A stretch of 64,000 nt of DNA, taken from contig NW_026622841.1 in assembly GCF_023065955.2 (NCBI RefSeq), positions 19,899,501 through 19,963,500 on the forward strand, in the 5' to 3' direction. Positions 59,291-64,000 of the stretch are shown piece after piece. Both the position numbers and the translations under genes were made by a program. This DNA comes from Ursus arctos. Taxonomy: Eukaryota; Chordata; Mammalia; Carnivora; Ursidae. Each line of letters begins with the position of its first letter. Position 1 is the first letter of the stretch. The notes beneath the pieces were generated by a model. It saw only the letters and a list, made by a program, of their open reading frames with translations. It ran no database searches and had not been told where the DNA came from.

Positions 59291-60479
59291 AAGACTTTTC
59301 ATGACACTGGTTCTCTATAGAGTTTCATGGTGGGTGCTTAGTCTAGTACAATCTATTTTCACCCAAATCAGCTCTGCCTCTAAACAATGGATTGATTTTC
59401 CTTGTGCTTTCTTGAATAATTTTGTTACCTGAAATTTAAATCTTCATTCAAAATTCACTTGCATCATATTTCCTGGTGACCAATGGTGGCCTGAGTCACC
59501 TAAAAACCACTCCTATAATCTTCCAAATGTCACCCATCCTTCTTTCCTTTCTGTCTTCTTATCTGTCTTCCTCCAATAAATATGGTTGAATGCCTACTCC
59601 ATTCCAAACTGTCTGCAGCTCCCGTAAAACAGCATGAGGCTGTTGAATAGCATCTAGAAGGAGAAATGAAAAGGAAACCATTACCAAAGACTGTGCTGGG
59701 TTATGGCAGAAGTATGCAAAATGCCCTGTGAGGATAGAGAAGATAGTGATCGTGTCTGGGCGAAGTCATAATTTTGAGCTAGGTAGGCCCCTTTAGTCAA
59801 TTACATTCGATTCCATATTTCTGGCTTGTCTATGAGCAGCTCTGGAACATACGACAAAGATGTAGACCCTATCTGGATTAGGCAGCTCAGGCTCCAGCAA
59901 GGCCGCAGGTGGTCACTATGCTGAAGCGATGGAGAGCTGACACTGTGGCCTTCCTATCACATCTCATCAAATCTAAGACGCAGCAGCGCATCATGCTAAT
60001 TTAGCCTTTTCCCACCAAGACCTGGAATTGAAATGAATGGCACTGATTTTGAGGTCAGAAAATATTTTAAATAATTGTTCGTCTGCGGGGCCAGTAAGGT
60101 GATGTCATCTTGTTATCAGGGTACCATAGAATACAATGTTTTTCCTGTTTGATGTTCCCTGTGCATTTCTTAACTGGAATGAATTCCACACCTTAACATC
60201 TCTGAAAATGGGATATGTTTTACAATGAGCAGTCTCTAAGACTAAATGAAAGTATGCTGCTTTTCCTTGGTCCTATCAGCAAGTGGTACTACATGAATCT
60301 TCAAAGCAAGTTTTACACACTTTTGTATTTTGCCGTTTTTCTTTCTCAGAAGTATGAAAACACAGCCCCCTGTCACCAGCATTATCTAGGAGCTGCATTT
60401 AGCACTTATTTAAATGGCAAGACAAGCAAATCATCAACCAAACTATATGAAAACTCACTTCAGCACTAAATCAAAGAAT

Positions 60480-60800
60480 GCTGCAGCTGGATGAGGTCCT
60501 TTTCATCTTTGCAGATAAGAAAACAGAGGGCGGGGGCCTGGGTGGCACAGTTGGTTAAGCGTCAGACTCTTGGTTTCCGCCCAGGTCGTGATCTCAGGCT
60601 CCACGTGGAGTCTACTTGAGATTCCTTCTTCCTTTCCCTCTGCCCTTCCTGCTCATGCTCTCTCTCTCTCTAAAATAAATAAATAACTCTTTTTTTAAAA
60701 AAGAAGAAAACTGGGGCCAGAGAGGCTAAGTATTTTTTCCCAAAGTAACAGAGTAAGTCACTGGCAAAGCCAAAACAAAAGTCCAGCTCTCTCACTTTCA
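60480..60800 (-). repeat. MIR split by a SINE
   Basis: The core TTGCAGATAAGAAAACAGAG breaks off at the SINE. It resumes as GGGGCCAGAGAGGCTAAGTA, then GTCACTGGCAAAGCCAAAAC. Confidence 0.65.
60529..60702 (+). mobile_element. Carnivore SINE (SINEC) inserted in an MIR
   Basis: Head GGGGGCCTGGGTGGCACAG. The middle is deleted between CTCAGGCTCC and ACGTGGAGTC relative to other copies. MIR sequence flanks it on both sides. Confidence 0.86.
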
Positions 60801-61599
60801 GCCGGAGATTTTCCTATTTCTATTTGCCGTAGGGGAACTTCATGCCTTTGATATACGTGTAAATAGTGCAGGTGAATTGAAGCAACATAGTTGAAAGCAG
60901 GAATATTATCAAAATCATTTTAAGACATATGAATGTAATTCGTTCATGCAGCCCAGACACCCCTCAGTAGTGGGTATGCTAGCCAGTCACATAACCCTCA
61001 GAAGTGGGGTCGTTTCTACTAGACCACAAATACTTGGCAGGCGGGGAAGGAAATAGGCAGAACTGCTCATTGAACCAGAGTCTACAAATAGTAGCCAAAT
61101 CACCAAGCTGGTGCCAGGCATTCAAAAAGAGTAGAACACTGGTGACCCCATTTTTCAAATATCCCATTTTTGTAACACACCTAATCACACATCTAATAAT
61201 CACTTTTAAATAAGAGCCAAACTACTTATACGTTGCGGCCAAAGACAAACACGGGTTAATGCCACACAATTGGGAAGAACAATGAACAAATGCATGCCCA
61301 ATACTTTTGTTTTGACTTCAAAATGTTTATGCTATTGTGCTTCCAAACATAAACACCTTAAAATATTTCCACAGGTTCACTTATACTGTCAAACGTAATA
61401 ATTGCTCAGTTGAAACATAATTAGGAGATATGAACATTTGTTATTCTCCCGTGGTCAGGATTATATCCCAAATATTTACCCACCTATAGGGCACGGGCAC
61501 CGAGCAGTCGGATGAGAAGTTAGTGGGTGTGGCCACCAGATGAATGTGTACTAGGTGAACATCAGTCCTGCCAATAGCTACAACCAGGGCCCAAGTTTA

Positions 61600-61850
61600 T
61601 AGCAGAGTGGTTAAGAGTGCAAATGCTGGAACCAGACCACCACGGTTTGAGTTCTAACTCTGCGCTTATTAGCTGTGTGACCTGGGGCAAGCTATCTAAC
61701 CTCCCTGTGCCTCAAGTTCTTCAATTTTACAATGGGACTAATAAAGTCGCCTTCATAAAAGTGCGAGAGGATAAACCAGTTAATATATGTAAAGCATTTA
61801 GCACAGTGTCTGCACATGGTAAATGCCCAGTGAATGTTCACCTGATTCCT
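61600..61850 (+). repeat. MIR, nearly full length
   Basis: GTGGTTAAGAGTGCAAATGC, GCTGTGTGACCTGGGGCAAG and CACAGTGTCTGCACATGGTA span most of MIR. Confidence 0.8.
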
Positions 61851-63029
61851 TTTTAATAAGTACAAGTAGACTTGGCTATAATATCTATATTTTAATATAG
61901 CATAAGGACACTTGAGTTCATAAACCCTCTAGGACCCTTCATAATAATCGAAGTACTACATCCTTACCTGTTACCTTGAATAATTTATAAGTTGTCCTTA
62001 TATTTAAAATTAGAAAATTAGAGTAAAAAGACCTACTTATAATAAGCTAATAGAATTTCAACTAAGACCCAGGTTTTCTTCCTGCCATTCCAAGGAGCTT
62101 CCTATATGGACCATATATCTAAGTACTACAAAGCTGAAGTAGTATAATCCTCTTTTAAACCCTTCATCTTCTTCTAATCTACCTTCCCACATTTAATATT
62201 ATTTAAACCATGATCACTTGAATCTCCAAAACGGGCAGTGCTGGGAAGAGGGCGGGAATCCTTAATATCTATCAGTAACCATCAGATATCTAACAAAAAT
62301 CTATTTTTTAATGTAGGAAATAGAAATCAGCATTAGAGGACCACAGTAATAATTGCTGCAGGCAAGATCCCTCAGTGGGTGCTAAAATTACTGGTCGAAA
62401 GGTTAAGTTAAAAACAGAATATTTGTATATTCTTAAACTGTTGCTCCCAAACACTTGATAATTACACAAAAGGACAAATAGTGAGTTCCAAGTGGAGAAT
62501 CCTGGAAAGCCTCATCCTAGCCAAGTGACTAAGGTTAGCATCATCTGTGATACTTACTGACATCATATACCCTCTGATATGATGTACCAGGAAGAACAGA
62601 TTACCTTTGGTCTATGGTCGCCTTCTCAATAATGCATGACACCCTGTCTAATCATGACAAAACAGCAAACAAACCCAGATTGAGTGACATTTTACAAAAT
62701 TACTGACTGTAATTACTGACTCTTCAAAAGTGCCAAGGTCATGAAAGGCAAGGAAAGGCAAGAACTGTCATAAACTGCAAGAGATTAAGGAACCATGACA
62801 ACAAAATGGATTGGATCCTGGAACAGAAAAATGACATTATGGGGAGAAACTAGTGAGATCTGAATAAGGTCTGTAGTTTAGTTAATAGTATCGTGCCAGA
62901 TTTTGAAAACTGTTCTATGGTCTGTACATGCTAATATAAGGAGAAGCTGGGAGAAAGCCACTCAGGGAATATCTGCAACTCCAAGGTCTAAAGTCTATGG
63001 TTATCTTAAAATAAAAAGTAAAAAAGGAG

Positions 63030-63120
63030 AGAAAAAAAGAAGGAAGGAGGGAGGGCAGGGGGAAAAGAGGAAAGAAGGAAGAGGGAGGGAGGGAAGGAAG
63101 GAAGGGGAGAGAAAGAAGGA
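63030..63120. repeat. Purine-rich GAAGG low-complexity tract
   Basis: Nearly 90 bases of G and A on the plus strand with irregular GGAA, GGGA and GAAG units. Confidence 0.9.
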
Positions 63121-63432
63121 AAATCCTGAAAAATGACCATTACCTCTTTATGGGGCACTTGACTAGTTCATATTTCCCAACATCCTTAACAGATGTGGCA
63201 TAAAAAAATAATAAAGTTCTTTTCTTATTGCACCAGGATACATATGGGCAGTCTATTTTTTACCACAAACTAAGACAAACATATTTATACTCTCTCAAGG
63301 CCTTATTTTCACTAAGGTTTGTTGCCAGGTTTATTTCTGCTTAATGTTTATCTCCATCACAAGGGCTATGAGCATACTAACAATAAATTTGGCAAGTGCT
63401 AAGTGCTGCTGATTGCAATACCTATCAAAGAG

Positions 63433-63815
63433 GGGCACCTCGGTGGCTCAGTCAGTTGGGCGTCAAACTCTTTCTTTTTTTTTAAAGATTTTTTAAATTT
63501 ATTTGACAGCCAGCGAGAGAGGGAACACAAGTAAGGGGAGTGGGAGAGGAAGAAGCAGGCTTCCTGCTGGGTGGGGAGCCTGATGCGGGCTTGATCCCAG
63601 GGACCTGGGATCATACCCTGAGCCGAAGACAGTCGCTTAACAACTGAGCCACCCAGGCACCCCGGGCATCCAACTCTTGATTTCAGCTCAGGTCATGGTC
63701 TCTAGTTTGTGAGATCTTGCCCCATGTCAGGCTCTGCGCTGGGCATGGACCCTGACTGGGATCCTCTCTCTCCCTCTGCCACCACTTCACTCTCTCTCTC
63801 AAAATATAAAAATTG
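63433..63815 (+). mobile_element. Outer SINE (SINEC) split by a nested SINE
   Basis: The head GGGGCACCTCGGTGGCTCAG starts at 63433. The rest of the copy resumes at about 63665 (CATCCAACTCTTGATTTCAG) and runs to a CTCTCTCTCAAAA tail. The gap is filled by a reverse SINE. Confidence 0.88.
63474..63664 (-). mobile_element. Nested reverse SINE inside another SINE
   Basis: It has poly-T, AAATTTATTTGACAGCCAGC and a reversed head ending CCACCCAGGCACCCC. The host motif GGGCGTCAAACTCTT on the left and GGGCATCCAACTCTT on the right is the slightly diverged target duplication. Confidence 0.9.
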
Positions 63816-63946
63816 GGGAAAAAAAGAAAAAAAAGCAATATCTATAAAGGGGATAAACTGAATATACGTTAAGATACAACTCTTCATTAAATGACTTGAG
63901 TTTATTTTCCTGGAACACAACCAATCAGAAAAGAATATTGTTTTCC

Positions 63947-64000
63947 GGGGTGCCTGGGTGGCACAGCGGTTAAGCGTCTGCCTTCGGCTCAGGGCGTGAT
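63947..64000 (+). mobile_element. Carnivore SINE (SINEC), cut by window end
   Basis: GGGGTGCCTGGGTGGCACAG and GGCTCAGGGCGTGAT are present; the remainder lies outside the window. Confidence 0.9.

Larger units (their letters stand above)
58842..64000. other. Upstream intron or 5' flank of the bicupin
   Basis: The first recognised exon begins with an acceptor at 58841, so this stretch should contain an intron and possibly the promoter and an untranslated first exon. I could not pick either out by eye. There is no CpG island. It holds MIR, SINE and purine-rich repeats listed separately. Confidence 0.55.

Overview
This is nuclear DNA from a mammal of the order Carnivora, most likely a bear-type caniform. 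The window holds at least twenty copies of the carnivore tRNA-Lys-derived SINE (SINEC/CAN-SINE) on both strands. The youngest carry the head 'GGGGCGCCTGGGTGGCACAG' followed by 'GGCTCAGGGCGTGATC' and 'CCCACATCAGGCTCCTC', a form I associate with ursid/giant-panda genomes. The species call is inference; the order is well supported. Carnivore L1 fragments and old mammalian MIR and L2 copies fill much of the rest.

Region 1-46.8 kb appears to be intergenic or deep intronic. I found no intact gene there. It holds two broken retrocopies of ribosomal protein genes, both on the minus strand: RPL35 near 9.1-9.5 kb and RPS19 near 36.2-36.7 kb in a CpG-rich patch. It also holds SINEs (several nested or in tandem), L1 pieces (one with a 5' inversion), one LTR-like element and simple repeats.

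Region 46.8-58.8 kb holds the main content: one apparently intact minus-strand gene. I assembled it from nine coding exons joined by canonical GT-AG introns, nearly all in phase 0. The predicted product is 471 residues: a short cytosolic tail, one membrane anchor, and two cupin domains of the germin/spherulin/oxalate-decarboxylase type. Each cupin keeps the complete His-x-His-x4-Glu...His metal set. I know of no characterised mammalian enzyme of this architecture and no gene symbol, so this is the candidate undescribed system. The terminal exon ends in a stop codon and a poly(A) signal lies about 230 bases beyond it. The first coding exon begins with a splice acceptor, so at least one 5' untranslated exon and the promoter lie further upstream (rightwards), not identified here.

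Region 58.8-64 kb should be the upstream intron or 5' flank of that gene. I see only MIR, SINE (including a SINE inserted inside a SINE) and purine-rich low-complexity DNA there. Most interspersed-repeat boundaries below are estimated by eye, to within about 10-30 bases.
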